A stretch of DNA of 64,000 nucleotides from Pseudomonadota bacterium (GTDB lineage: Bacteria > Pseudomonadota > Gammaproteobacteria > Burkholderiales > Casimicrobiaceae). The notes beneath the pieces are model-generated. The model was not told the DNA's origin, did not search any database, and saw only the letters and a list, made by a program, of their open reading frames with translations. Below, piece by piece: positions 17,061 through 24,942 of this stretch; positions within the stretch are counted from its first letter, which is position 1; each line of letters starts with the position of its first letter. The translations under genes and the position numbers were made by a program. Location of the stretch: positions 1 to 64,000 of the forward strand of contig JAFEDG010000144.1 of the NCBI GenBank assembly GCA_018241745.1. The letters are read 5' to 3'.

Positions 17061-18352
17061 CGTCTGCCAACGACGAGTGGCTCGCGCGGAGCCGCGCCGC
17101 CGTCTGGCACCCGTGCACGCAGATGAAGGTGCACGAGGCGCTGCCGCTGGTGCCGATCGCGCGCGGTGAAGGCGCGTGGCTGGTCGATTTCGACGGGCGG
17201 CGCTATCTCGACGCGGTGTCGTCGTGGTGGGTCAACCTGTTCGGCCACGCGAATCCGCGCATCAACGCGGCATTGCATGCGCAGCTCGACACGCTCGAGC
17301 ACGCGATGCTCGCCGGCTTCACGCACGCGCCGGCCGTGGAGCTTGCCGAGCGGCTCGCGACGCTGGCACCGGCCGGACTCGGTCACGCGTTCTATGCGAG
17401 CGACGGGGCCTCCGCCGTGGAGATCGCGCTGAAGATGAGCGTCCACTACTGGCGCAATCGGGGCCAGCCGCACAAGCGCCGGTTCGTGCACCTCGCGGGC
17501 AGCTATCACGGCGAAACGCTGGGAGCGCTGGCCGTCACCGACGTCGCGATCTTCCGCGACGCGTACGGTCCGCTGCTCGGCGCGCACGCGACGGTGCCGA
17601 GCCCGGCCGCTGGCGACGGCGACGCGCTGGAGCGTTCCGCGCGCGCGGCGGCGGGGTTGGCGCGCCACCTTGCCGTCCATGGGCGCGAGACCGCCGCGCT
17701 GATCGTCGAGCCGCTGGTGCAGGGCGCTGCCGGCATGCGGATGTACGACGCGAGCTACCTGGCGGCGGCATCCGCGCTGTGCGCCGAACACGGCGTGCAC
17801 CTGATCGCCGACGAGATCATGACCGGCTTCGGCCGCACCGGGACGCTGTTCGCGTGCGAGCAGGCGGGCATCCGGCCTGATTTCCTGTGCCTGTCCAAGG
17901 GCATCACCGGCGGCTACCTGCCGCTGTCGGCGGTCATGACCACCGATGACGTCTACGCCGCGTTCTATGACGACGACGTGGCGCGCGGCTTCCTGCATTC
18001 GCATTCGTACACGGGTAACCCGCTCGCGTGCCGGGCCGCGCTCGCGGTGCTGGACATCTTCCGCGATGACGACGTCGTCGCGGCCAACCGGGCGGCGGCG
18101 GCGCGCCGCGCGCCGCAGCGTGCAAGGCTGGCTGCACACCCGCGCATCGCCAACCTGCGCCGCTGTGGAATGATCGACGCGTTCGAGGTGACGTCAGCGC
18201 GACCGGACTTCGCGCGTTGGTTCTTCGGCGAGGCGCTCGCGCGCAACGTGCTGCTGCGCCCGATCGGCAACACCGTCTATTTCATGCCGCCCTACATCCT
18301 CACCGACGACGAGTACGCCCAGCTCGTGGACGCCGTGCTGGCCATCGCGTGA
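17057..18352 (+). CDS. bioA: Adenosylmethionine-8-amino-7-oxononanoate aminotransferase
   Basis: A 431-residue fold-type I PLP aminotransferase of biotin synthesis; it converts KAPA to DAPA using S-adenosylmethionine as amino donor. WHPCTQMK, AVSSWWVNLFGHANPRIN, YASDGASAVEIALKM, LAGSYHGETLGALAVTD, ADEIMTGFGRTG and the PLP lysine in LCLSKGITGGYLPLS are all BioA signatures. The GTG start at 17057 overlaps the autotransporter stop by 4 bp and its own stop overlaps the dacB ATG by one base, so translation is coupled across unrelated functions. No other bio genes are in the window. Confidence 0.95.
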   Translation: MTSANDEWLARSRAAVWHPCTQMKVHEALPLVPIARGEGAWLVDFDGRRYLDAVSSWWVNLFGHANPRINAALHAQLDTLEHAMLAGFTHAPAVELAERLATLAPAGLGHAFYASDGASAVEIALKMSVHYWRNRGQPHKRRFVHLAGSYHGETLGALAVTDVAIFRDAYGPLLGAHATVPSPAAGDGDALERSARAAAGLARHLAVHGRETAALIVEPLVQGAAGMRMYDASYLAAASALCAEHGVHLIADEIMTGFGRTGTLFACEQAGIRPDFLCLSKGITGGYLPLSAVMTTDDVYAAFYDDDVARGFLHSHSYTGNPLACRAALAVLDIFRDDDVVAANRAAAARRAPQRARLAAHPRIANLRRCGMIDAFEVTSARPDFARWFFGEALARNVLLRPIGNTVYFMPPYILTDDEYAQLVDAVLAIA

Positions 18353-19824
18353 TGCTGCACCGCAGGGTCCGACCCTATTTATTGGCGCTGCTCGTCGCCG
18401 CGACGGCCGGGCAGGCCGCGGACCTGCCGCGACCGATCTCGCGGGCGTTCGGCGCGGCGGGTATTCCCGTGGGCGGGTATGCGGTGGTCGTGCGCGCGGC
18501 CGGCGCCACGCGGCCCATCGTCGCGCACCAGGCCACGAAGCCGATGACGCCGGCGTCGGTCATGAAGCTCGTCACCACGCTCGCCGCGCTGGAGACACTC
18601 GGCCGCGATTATCGCTGGAAGACCGAGGCCTACCTCGGCGGTCCGCTGGATGCCGACGGAACGCTGCACGGGGACCTGATCCTCAAGGGCTATGGCGACC
18701 CCAAGATCACCGTCGAGCAGTGGCAGTCGTTCATCGCGCAGCTGCGCGCCGCCGGCCTCCACCGGATCGACGGCGACCTGGTCCTGGACCGAAGCTGGTT
18801 CGCGGTGCCGCCGTACGACCCTGCCGCGTTCGACGGCGAGCCGCTGAAGCCCTACAACGTCGGCCCGGACGCGTTGCTCGTGAGTTTCAAGTCCGTGCGC
18901 TTCCTGTTCACGCCGAACGTCACGGCCGGCGCAGCCGCGCCGCCGGCCGCCGTCGGCGTCACCGTCGATCCGCCATTGCCCAACATCGCGCTGGGCGCGA
19001 ACGTTGTCGCCGACGGCGTGGGGCGCTGCGGCGACTGGCGCCAGGCGGTCGGCGGCACGTTCATCGACCAGGGCCGCACGGCCGCCGCGAAATTCGACGG
19101 TCGCTTCCCGCTCGATTGCGGCGAGCGCGACTGGTACGTGTCGCTGCTCGACCACCCGCACTACGTGCAGGGCATCTTCACGTGGGCGTTCACCGCCGCG
19201 GGCGGCGACTTCGCCGGGGGCGTGCGCAACGGCCGCGCGCCGGTGAACGCGAAACCGTTCGCGACGCTCCAGTCGCCGCCGCTGTATGACGTGATGCGCG
19301 ACATCAACAAGCTGTCGAACAACGTGATGGCCGCGCAGCTGTTCCTGACGCTCGGTGCGATCAACGGCCCTCCGGGCACGCCGGAAAAGGCACGCGCGGC
19401 GATCGCGCGCTGGCTCGCGACGCAGAAGCTCAGGATGCCGGAACTCGAGATCGCCAACGGCTCCGGCCTGTCGCGGACGGACCGCATCTCGGCACAGTCG
19501 CTCGCGGCACTGCTCGACGCCGCCGATCGCAGTCCCGTCCGCGAGGAGTTCGCGAGCTCGCTCGCGGTGGCCGCGATGGACGGCACCGTGCAGCGTCGCT
19601 TCGTCAACGGCGACGTCGCCGGCCAGGCGCTGCTGAAGACCGGCACGCTGGACGGCGTGCGCGCGCTGGCCGGCTACGTGATCGACGCCGAAGGCCGGCG
19701 CTGGATCGTCGCCGTGATCGTCAATCATCCGCGCGCGGCCGTCGCGCAGCCGGCACTCGATGCGGTCGTCGACTGGGTCTACCATGACGCGGGCAAGCTG
19801 CGGACCGAACGTGCACAGCCTTGA
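18352..19824 (+). CDS. dacB: D-alanyl-D-alanine carboxypeptidase/endopeptidase PBP4
   Basis: A 490-residue periplasmic penicillin-binding protein (peptidase S13). A signal peptide (YLLALLVAATAGQAA) is followed by the active-site SxxK in TPASVMKLVTT, the SxN motif in KLSNNVMAAQ and the KTG motif in LLKTGTLDGVRA. The insertion between SxxK and SxN, which carries domains II and III in PBP4, is present. It trims or cuts peptidoglycan cross-links. The ATG at 18352 is the first base after the bioA stop TG, and its 3' end overlaps the next gene by 14 bp. Confidence 0.93.
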   Translation: MLHRRVRPYLLALLVAATAGQAADLPRPISRAFGAAGIPVGGYAVVVRAAGATRPIVAHQATKPMTPASVMKLVTTLAALETLGRDYRWKTEAYLGGPLDADGTLHGDLILKGYGDPKITVEQWQSFIAQLRAAGLHRIDGDLVLDRSWFAVPPYDPAAFDGEPLKPYNVGPDALLVSFKSVRFLFTPNVTAGAAAPPAAVGVTVDPPLPNIALGANVVADGVGRCGDWRQAVGGTFIDQGRTAAAKFDGRFPLDCGERDWYVSLLDHPHYVQGIFTWAFTAAGGDFAGGVRNGRAPVNAKPFATLQSPPLYDVMRDINKLSNNVMAAQLFLTLGAINGPPGTPEKARAAIARWLATQKLRMPELEIANGSGLSRTDRISAQSLAALLDAADRSPVREEFASSLAVAAMDGTVQRRFVNGDVAGQALLKTGTLDGVRALAGYVIDAEGRRWIVAVIVNHPRAAVAQPALDAVVDWVYHDAGKLRTERAQP

Positions 19825-20167
19825 CTGGATCGCCGAGCAGAAGATCGCCGCCGCCGCGCGCGAAGGCGCGTTCGACGGGCTGCCCGGCGAGGGAAGGCCG
19901 CTGCCACCGGACGCGGTCGCCGACGCGCCGGAGCACCTGCGCCTCGCGATCCGCGTGCTGAAGAACGCCGGCTACGTGCCGCCCGAGATCGAGACGCGTC
20001 GCGAGATGGCGGCGCTGCTCGCGCTCGTCACGACGTCCGCCGACGACGCCGAGCGCCGCCGCGCCGTCACGCGGCTCGCATTGCTCGAGGCGAAGCTCGA
20101 GGCCGCGGGAAGGTCAGCGGATTTCGGGGCCTACCGTACGACGCTGCTCGGGCGCTTGGCTCGTTGA
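19811..20167 (+). CDS. DUF1992 (DnaJ homologue subfamily C member 28-like) protein
   Basis: A 118-residue protein with the DUF1992 core: WIAEQKIAAAAREGAFDGLPGEGRPL (read in two halves), LRLAIRVLKNAGYVPPEIETR (read in parts) and a helical C-terminal half. Bacterial members are small cytoplasmic proteins of unknown function; the domain is found in DnaJC28 in animals. The start is taken as the GTG at 19811 because it gives the family's usual short N-terminus (VHSLDWIAEQ); it overlaps dacB by 14 bp. Its job is not predicted by the neighbours. Confidence 0.85.
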   Translation: MHSLDWIAEQKIAAAAREGAFDGLPGEGRPLPPDAVADAPEHLRLAIRVLKNAGYVPPEIETRREMAALLALVTTSADDAERRRAVTRLALLEAKLEAAGRSADFGAYRTTLLGRLAR

Positions 20168-20192
20168 GCCTGGCCGACCGTCGGGTTGGCGC

Positions 20193-20206
20193 TGCCCGCG
20201 CGGGCA
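20193..20206. terminator. Short GC hairpin between convergent genes
   Basis: TGCCC-GCGC-GGGCA is a perfect palindrome in the 44-bp gap between two convergent genes. It could act in both directions, but there is no T-run on either side, so intrinsic termination is only a possibility. Confidence 0.3.
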
Positions 20207-20211
20207 CACGA

Positions 20212-21615
20212 TCAGTTGCAAAGCTCCGGACGGCTTTCCGAAGGCAAGACGCGATCGCCGACCAGCAGCCGTCCTTCTCGGTCCGTGTCGCGCGCAGTAG
20301 TGAGCTGCAATACCTGGTCGAGTTCTACGGGAATGAGTTCGTTCGATGAAGCAAACCCATAGCTCGGCTGTCCAGCCAGCTTGAACCCGGAGGCGGCAAG
20401 CGCGATCGCAACCGCCTCCCCCGAACTCGTCGTACCCGCGCAGATCCAAGCTTCGCGTTGGCCGTCGAACCTTGCGCCAGCCGCTCCAGCCTCCATCACT
20501 TTCGCGTCTCCTTCAAGCAGCGTCGTGCCGTTGAAACGCACCCAACGCACGCTACCGTCGCGCTGTTGGAATCCAAGCAGTGGCCCACCGGCGAGCAGCG
20601 AGCGCAGTGCACCGAGCATTGGCCACATGTTGCCACCCTGGTTGCCGCGCAAATCGACGACGATCGTCACCGGTCGATCCCGCCGGATATGTCGTTCGAG
20701 CCGCTTCGCGTTGACGCGCACGTAACCCTGGACGCAGTACCAGGGTTGCGAGAACGCCCCGAGCACGACCCGCAGCACACGCGTGCTCGCATCGAAGTGC
20801 ATCGGCACGTCCGGAAAGGCTGCGCAGATCGCCGCGGCGTCACCGGGCTTCCGGGTGGGCGCATTCGTCGCGTCGCGCACCAGAACGCCGCTGTGAGGCA
20901 AGCCGCTGGCACGCAGCGCATTGCGCAGGACCCCGCCGTACGTCGCGGCATCGAGAGGCAGGCCGGCCGTCGTGGCGAGCGCCAGGGCTTCTATGCGCGT
21001 CCACTCGTCTGGCGCCCGCGATGCGATGGAGCGATCTCGAACGATGCGCATCGCGCGCCCCACGGCTGCGGCGACCGCGCGATCCGGCGGAATCATAGCC
21101 ACCACGTCGGCCGTCAAGCCGACGACGTCGAGCGGGGCGCCCGAGCCGCTCGTCACGAACAATGTCAGGGGCGCCTGCGCATAGTCCCGCGGCAGCTGCA
21201 GACGCATGTCGAAGTAACCGTCGACCGCCGTGGAAGCTACGTAGCCAAACAAAGTAGTCGGTGGGCCTGGGACGTCGACGTCGACGTCGACGCGAAAGGC
21301 GAAATTGGGCAACGAACCGTCGGGATTGGCACGCACGCGGGCGTGTATCAACACGGCATCGTGCTCACCCACGGCGCCGAGAAGAGGCCGCGCATCGAAA
21401 GTCGCGTAGACGGTGCAACGGGATGCACTCGGCTGCGCGCCCGCTGGCATGCCTCCAAACACGACATGTGCCGGGTCGGGCACCACCGTTGCCGCGCGCC
21501 CGGGCGCGGCGCAATAGCGCGTCCATCCAGCTTCGGCCAACAGATCGGCATGCGCGAAGGAGGCGGCCGCCAGCGCGATCACCGCGGCCACGATACCTCG
21601 AACATCCGACCGCAC
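20212..21615 (-). CDS. S41-like peptidase/hydrolase, Ser-His variant, secreted
   Basis: A 467-residue protein with a signal peptide (IVAAVIALAAASFAHA) and an S41 tail-specific-protease core in the C-terminal half. The core shows IVVDLRGNQGGNMWPML (about 318-334) and the nucleophile region AGTTSSGEAVAIAL (Ser398). The lysine expected in the GEKTFG loop of CtpA enzymes is replaced (GQPSYG). A histidine at 241 in GLPHSGVLVR lies where nisin-resistance-type S41 enzymes carry their catalytic His. The N-terminal half (24-200) is not recognised. GTG start, 6 bp after the cytochrome gene; there is no PDZ domain. Substrate unknown. Confidence 0.7.
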   Translation of the reverse strand: MRSDVRGIVAAVIALAAASFAHADLLAEAGWTRYCAAPGRAATVVPDPAHVVFGGMPAGAQPSASRCTVYATFDARPLLGAVGEHDAVLIHARVRANPDGSLPNFAFRVDVDVDVPGPPTTLFGYVASTAVDGYFDMRLQLPRDYAQAPLTLFVTSGSGAPLDVVGLTADVVAMIPPDRAVAAAVGRAMRIVRDRSIASRAPDEWTRIEALALATTAGLPLDAATYGGVLRNALRASGLPHSGVLVRDATNAPTRKPGDAAAICAAFPDVPMHFDASTRVLRVVLGAFSQPWYCVQGYVRVNAKRLERHIRRDRPVTIVVDLRGNQGGNMWPMLGALRSLLAGGPLLGFQQRDGSVRWVRFNGTTLLEGDAKVMEAGAAGARFDGQREAWICAGTTSSGEAVAIALAASGFKLAGQPSYGFASSNELIPVELDQVLQLTTARDTDREGRLLVGDRVLPSESRPELCN

Positions 21616-21621
21616 GGGCCG

Positions 21622-21960
21622 CTACTTCGCCTGCTCGTTCCCGTACGTCTTGACGAGGTAGTCGACGATCGGCGCGATGTCGCCTTCGGGGACCGGCGCC
21701 TTGAAGACGTCGCGCATCCGCTTGACCATCGCCTCCCAGTACGCGCGCGGCGCGGTGGGCGGCTGGTACAGCATGTATTCGGCGGAATGGCAGACGACGC
21801 AATCCTTGCGCGCGAGCGCGTAACCTGGCAGGTCCGACGGCTTCAACTGCGCACCGTCCGGCGGGAGCGTGATCGTCTTGGCGTACGCGAGCGCCGCGAA
21901 CGACACGGCGAGGAGTGCGGCGGCCGCCGCAGCGGTGATGCGCAGCGTCGAGGTCTTCAT
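21622..21960 (-). CDS. Monohaem cytochrome c, sulfite dehydrogenase small subunit (SorB-like)
   Basis: A 112-residue periplasmic c-type cytochrome. The signal peptide ends near SFAALAYA. One haem site, DCVVCH, and a distal Met in MVKRMRDVFKAPV are visible. The ATG at 21960 overlaps the stop of the molybdenum subunit by 4 bp, the arrangement of sorAB. It should accept electrons from sulfite oxidation and pass them to the respiratory chain. Confidence 0.88.
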   Translation of the reverse strand: MKTSTLRITAAAAAALLAVSFAALAYAKTITLPPDGAQLKPSDLPGYALARKDCVVCHSAEYMLYQPPTAPRAYWEAMVKRMRDVFKAPVPEGDIAPIVDYLVKTYGNEQAK

Positions 21961-23189
21961 GCCGCCCTCACTTTCACCGATTCGACGACGTTGCGCATGT
22001 AGCCGCCGGGTTGCCACAGCGCGTCCAGCGCCTGGCTTTCGCCGGCGCGGTTCCATGCCCGGACGCGAATGTCGAGGTCGCCCGCGGCCGGCACGAAGCC
22101 GAACGTGAACGGGCGGAACGAGTAGCGGCCGAGGTCCTCGCCGAGCTTCGCCTCGCGCCACGTCGCGCCGCCGTCGGCCGACCACGCGACTTCGTTGACG
22201 CCGATGCCGCTGTCGAACGCGATGCCGCGCACGGTGAGCGGCACGCCGGCCGGGACGCTTGCGCCATTCTGCAGCGACGTCACGAACGAGCGCACGGTGA
22301 AGCGACCGATCGGCCGCGTCGCGGTGGGCGCCGTGCCGGGAGCGACGCACGCGCAGGCATTGTCCGGCACCCGGTACGCGGGCTTCATCCAGAAGCCGTC
22401 GAACTCGTTGGGGATGACGTGGATGTCGGACAGGTGCTTGACCCAGTACGTACCGTAATAGCCGGGCACGACGAGCTTCACCGGGTAGCCGTTGAGGAAC
22501 GGGATGTCGGCGCCGTTCATCTGGTACGCGACCATCACCTCGCCGTCCATCGCGTGGCTGATGTCCAGCGCCTTGACGAAGTCGCCGCCGCCGAAGATCG
22601 CGGTGTCGAGGCCGTTGAACGTGACCTGCTTGGCGTCCGCCTTGGGGGCCGCCTGCGCGAGGATGTCCTTCAGCGGCACGCCCACCCAGCGCGCGTTGCC
22701 CATCGCGCCGTTGTACAGCTGCCCGCCCGTCACGCGCGGGTTGAACATGCCGCGGCTGTTGCCCGAGCACTGGTTGACGGCAACGATCTCGACGCTCTTG
22801 AACTTCGTCTTGAGGTCGGCGAGCTTGAGCTCGTAGGGCTTGTCGACGGACGCGCCGCCGATACGGATCACGTAACCGTCGGCGTCGATCGTCGTCGGTA
22901 TCCCCGCGTTGTGATAGCGGACGAAGAACGCGTCGTTCGGCGTGATCATGCCGTCGTCGAACACCCCGAACGGCGTCTCGAGCTGCGGCGGCCGCGACGT
23001 CAGGACGATCAGCGGTCGCTTCTCGGGATAGGCGGCGAGCCTGCGCTCGCCGTTGACGAAAGGAAGCGTCACCGTATCCGCGGCGCGCGCCAGCGCCGGG
23101 GAAACCAGCGCACCCACCGCCGCGGCGCCCAGCATGCGGCGACGCATCGGGTCAGGTGCCCCCGTGCGTCGCGATCGATCGCGTGTCAT
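21957..23189 (-). CDS. Sulfite dehydrogenase molybdopterin subunit (SorA-like)
   Basis: A 410-residue sulfite-oxidase-family enzyme. The Moco cysteine ligand is in VNQCSGNSRGMF. GYVIRIGGASVDKPYELKL and FLNGYPVKLVVPGYYGTYWVK belong to the Moco domain, and a C-terminal dimerisation domain (about 290-405, VRGIAFDSGIGVNEVAWSAD) follows. The N-terminus MRRRMLGAAAVGALVSPALA looks like a twin-arginine-type signal, as expected for a folded molybdoenzyme. It oxidises sulfite to sulfate in the periplasm, with the downstream cytochrome as partner. No sulfur-oxidation genes beyond these two are nearby, so a detoxifying role is as likely as an energy-yielding one. Confidence 0.92.
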   Translation of the reverse strand: MTRDRSRRTGAPDPMRRRMLGAAAVGALVSPALARAADTVTLPFVNGERRLAAYPEKRPLIVLTSRPPQLETPFGVFDDGMITPNDAFFVRYHNAGIPTTIDADGYVIRIGGASVDKPYELKLADLKTKFKSVEIVAVNQCSGNSRGMFNPRVTGGQLYNGAMGNARWVGVPLKDILAQAAPKADAKQVTFNGLDTAIFGGGDFVKALDISHAMDGEVMVAYQMNGADIPFLNGYPVKLVVPGYYGTYWVKHLSDIHVIPNEFDGFWMKPAYRVPDNACACVAPGTAPTATRPIGRFTVRSFVTSLQNGASVPAGVPLTVRGIAFDSGIGVNEVAWSADGGATWREAKLGEDLGRYSFRPFTFGFVPAAGDLDIRVRAWNRAGESQALDALWQPGGYMRNVVESVKVRAA

Positions 23190-23275
23190 CGCTCCTCCTG
23201 GCTCGGCGCTTCCTGTCGCAACCGGGATGGCCGCGCGGGCGCCTGTCGTGTGGCGATGCTACGCCGATTCGGGCG

Positions 23276-23689
23276 TCAGTTCATCGGCAGCGGCCTGCTG
23301 TCCTTGAAATACAGGTAGCCGCGGATGATCCGGTACAGGATCCAGATCCCGGTGAAGAACCAGATCGCGAGCGCGATCGGGATGCCCAGGAACGTGATGA
23401 AGAACAGCACACCCACGGCGGAGGCCGCGAGCGCCCACCAGAACGTGCGGATCAGGTAGGTGAAGTGCGACGCGACCCACGTCCCTCGCGCGTCGCCGCG
23501 CTTGACGTAGGCGATGATCAGGCCCACGACGCCCACCGTGCTGAGCAGCGGCGCGGCATGCGTGCCGGCGGTGGCCAGCGCGACGACGCCCGCCAGCGTG
23601 TAGAGCGCGTAGACGACCAGCGCCGCGGTGACCGGCGGCTCGGCCGCGACCGGCGGCGGGGAGGCAGGGGGCGACATTTCGTCCATCAT
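23276..23689 (-). CDS. DUF4870-like small inner-membrane protein
   Basis: A 137-residue protein with a Pro/Ala-rich cytoplasmic head (about 1-22) and four hydrophobic segments. The pattern HFTYLIRTFWWALAAS, FLGIPIALAIWFFTGIWILYR (read in parts), RGYLYFKDSRPLP is typical of DUF4870/TIC20-like membrane proteins common in proteobacteria. Function unknown. ATGs at 23689 and 23686 both lie near an AAGGAG site; the first is used. It is transcribed away from the YqjD-like cluster. Confidence 0.8.
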   Translation of the reverse strand: MMDEMSPPASPPPVAAEPPVTAALVVYALYTLAGVVALATAGTHAAPLLSTVGVVGLIIAYVKRGDARGTWVASHFTYLIRTFWWALAASAVGVLFFITFLGIPIALAIWFFTGIWILYRIIRGYLYFKDSRPLPMN

Positions 23690-23883
23690 GGTTCTCCTTG
23701 GGGGTCCGGGGCCGATTGTGGCCGACCCCGACTGTGGCTGGAAGTGGGGGCGGATGCCACGTACACCAAGGCTAGCCATGGCCGGGGAGCTCGCGGGCAG
23801 CCGGCGCCGGGAGTTGGGAAGGGGGGCGGTTGGCCTACATGTGCCGTCGGCGCCCGCCGACACGGGCGGCCGTGCGGGGTGGC

Positions 23884-23889
23884 TATAAT
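23884..23889 (+). promoter_or_regulatory. Candidate -10 box for the YqjD-YqjE-like cluster
   Basis: TATAAT, a perfect consensus -10 in otherwise GC-rich DNA, lies 48 bases before the ATG at 23938. No good -35 is present 16-18 bases upstream (the region is nearly all G and C), which would suit a promoter that needs an activator or another sigma factor. The remaining 23690-23883 gap holds no gene that I can support. Confidence 0.5.
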
Positions 23890-23937
23890 CACCAAGCCCC
23901 AGACGCTAGCCCAGATCAGACACAGCGAGGAACTTCC

Positions 23938-24249
23938 ATGAGCACTCCCTTCGATCGCACGCGCGACCAACTCGTCGACGATTTCGCGGCTGTCCTCAGC
24001 GAAGCCGAGGACCTGCTCGCGAAGGCATCCAGCGAATCCGGCGACCGCGCGCGCCAGCTTCGCGACCAGGTCCAGGCCAAGCTGCTGTCGGCCAAGATCC
24101 GCCTGCAGGAACTGCAAGGCGACGCCGTCGACCGCGCCAAGGACGCGGCCCGCTACACCGACGACTACGTCCACGACAACCCGTGGCAGGCGGTCGGCGT
24201 CGCCGCGGCCGTCGGCTTCATTGCTGGCCTGATCATCACGCGCCGCTGA
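23938..24249 (+). CDS. DUF883/YqjD-ElaB-family membrane-anchored ribosome-associated protein
   Basis: A 103-residue protein: a long amphipathic helical stalk rich in Asp, Glu, Lys and Arg (about 5-75), then the DUF883 signature YVHDNPWQAVGVAAAVGFIAG and one C-terminal membrane anchor ending in ITRR. E. coli relatives bind ribosomes at the inner membrane in stationary phase. ATG at 23938 has GAGGAA upstream. It leads a three-gene cluster with the same order as yqjD-yqjE-yqjK. Confidence 0.93.
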   Translation: MSTPFDRTRDQLVDDFAAVLSEAEDLLAKASSESGDRARQLRDQVQAKLLSAKIRLQELQGDAVDRAKDAARYTDDYVHDNPWQAVGVAAAVGFIAGLIITRR

Positions 24250-24271
24250 CCGGCGTGAGTCCTTCCTGGCC

Positions 24272-24679
24272 ATGACCGCCACCGGGCCCGACGAGGCGCC
24301 GCCGCGCGAGGGCGTGCGCGAAGCACTCGGCAACGTCGCCTCGCACCTGATGGCGCTGGTGCAGACCCGAATCGCGCTGGCGGGCGTCGAGCTCGCCGAG
24401 GAACGCGATCGCGTCAAGACGACGCTGACGCTGGCGATCGTCGGCATCGTGTTCGCCGCATTCGCGCTGATGACGGCGACGCTGCTCGTCATCGCGGCGT
24501 TCTGGGACACGCACCGGATGGAGGCGATCATCACGGTCACCGTCGTCTACGCGGCCATCGCCGGGCTCGCGCTGTGGCGCGCGTCGACGATCCGCCGCGA
24601 CGCGCCGGCACCGTTCGCCGCGACGCTCGCAGAACTGGACAAGGACCGCGAGCAGTTGAAGCGCGCGTTCGACCGATGA
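24272..24679 (+). CDS. YqjE-like phage-holin-superfamily membrane protein
   Basis: A 135-residue protein with two membrane helices (about 50-75 and 84-103) flanked by charged helices (VQTRIALAGVELAEERDRVK). This is the YqjE/putative Actinobacterial holin-X superfamily pattern. It is a partner of the YqjD-like gene 22 bp upstream and not evidence of a prophage. Function unknown. ATG at 24272; its stop overlaps the next start by 4 bp. Confidence 0.9.
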   Translation: MTATGPDEAPPREGVREALGNVASHLMALVQTRIALAGVELAEERDRVKTTLTLAIVGIVFAAFALMTATLLVIAAFWDTHRMEAIITVTVVYAAIAGLALWRASTIRRDAPAPFAATLAELDKDREQLKRAFDR

Positions 24680-24942
24680 ATCCCGTGGCGCTCGCCGCGC
24701 ACAAGCAGGCCTTGATCGCCAAGGCGGAGCTCGAGCGCGCCGAGCTGGCCGTCGCCTGCCACGACGTGCGGATGCTCGTGGCCCCGCCGGTCACGGAGCG
24801 TGCGGCGGAACGCGTGCATGGCTTCACGTCCACGGCCGTGCGCACGCTGTTGCCGCTGCTCGGCTACACGCGCTTCGGCAAGCTGATCCGCTACCTGTCG
24901 ATCGGCCTCACCGCGTATCGCGTCGCGCGCCGCTGGCGCTGA
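24676..24942 (+). CDS. Small YqjK-position protein of unknown function
   Basis: An 88-residue basic protein, mainly helical, with a weakly hydrophobic stretch ([22 protein letters not shown]) near the C-terminus. It occupies the third place of the yqjD-yqjE-yqjK-type cluster and its ATG overlaps the preceding stop by 4 bp. I do not recognise a domain. Its last 35 bases overlap the convergent ubiD-like gene. Confidence 0.7.
   Translation: MNPVALAAHKQALIAKAELERAELAVACHDVRMLVAPPVTERAAERVHGFTSTAVRTLLPLLGYTRFGKLIRYLSIGLTAYRVARRWR

Noticed and set aside
24272-24679. Phage holin gene as a sign of a prophage
   Set aside because: It is the YqjE-type member of a yqjD-yqjE-yqjK-like chromosomal cluster, with no other phage genes nearby.
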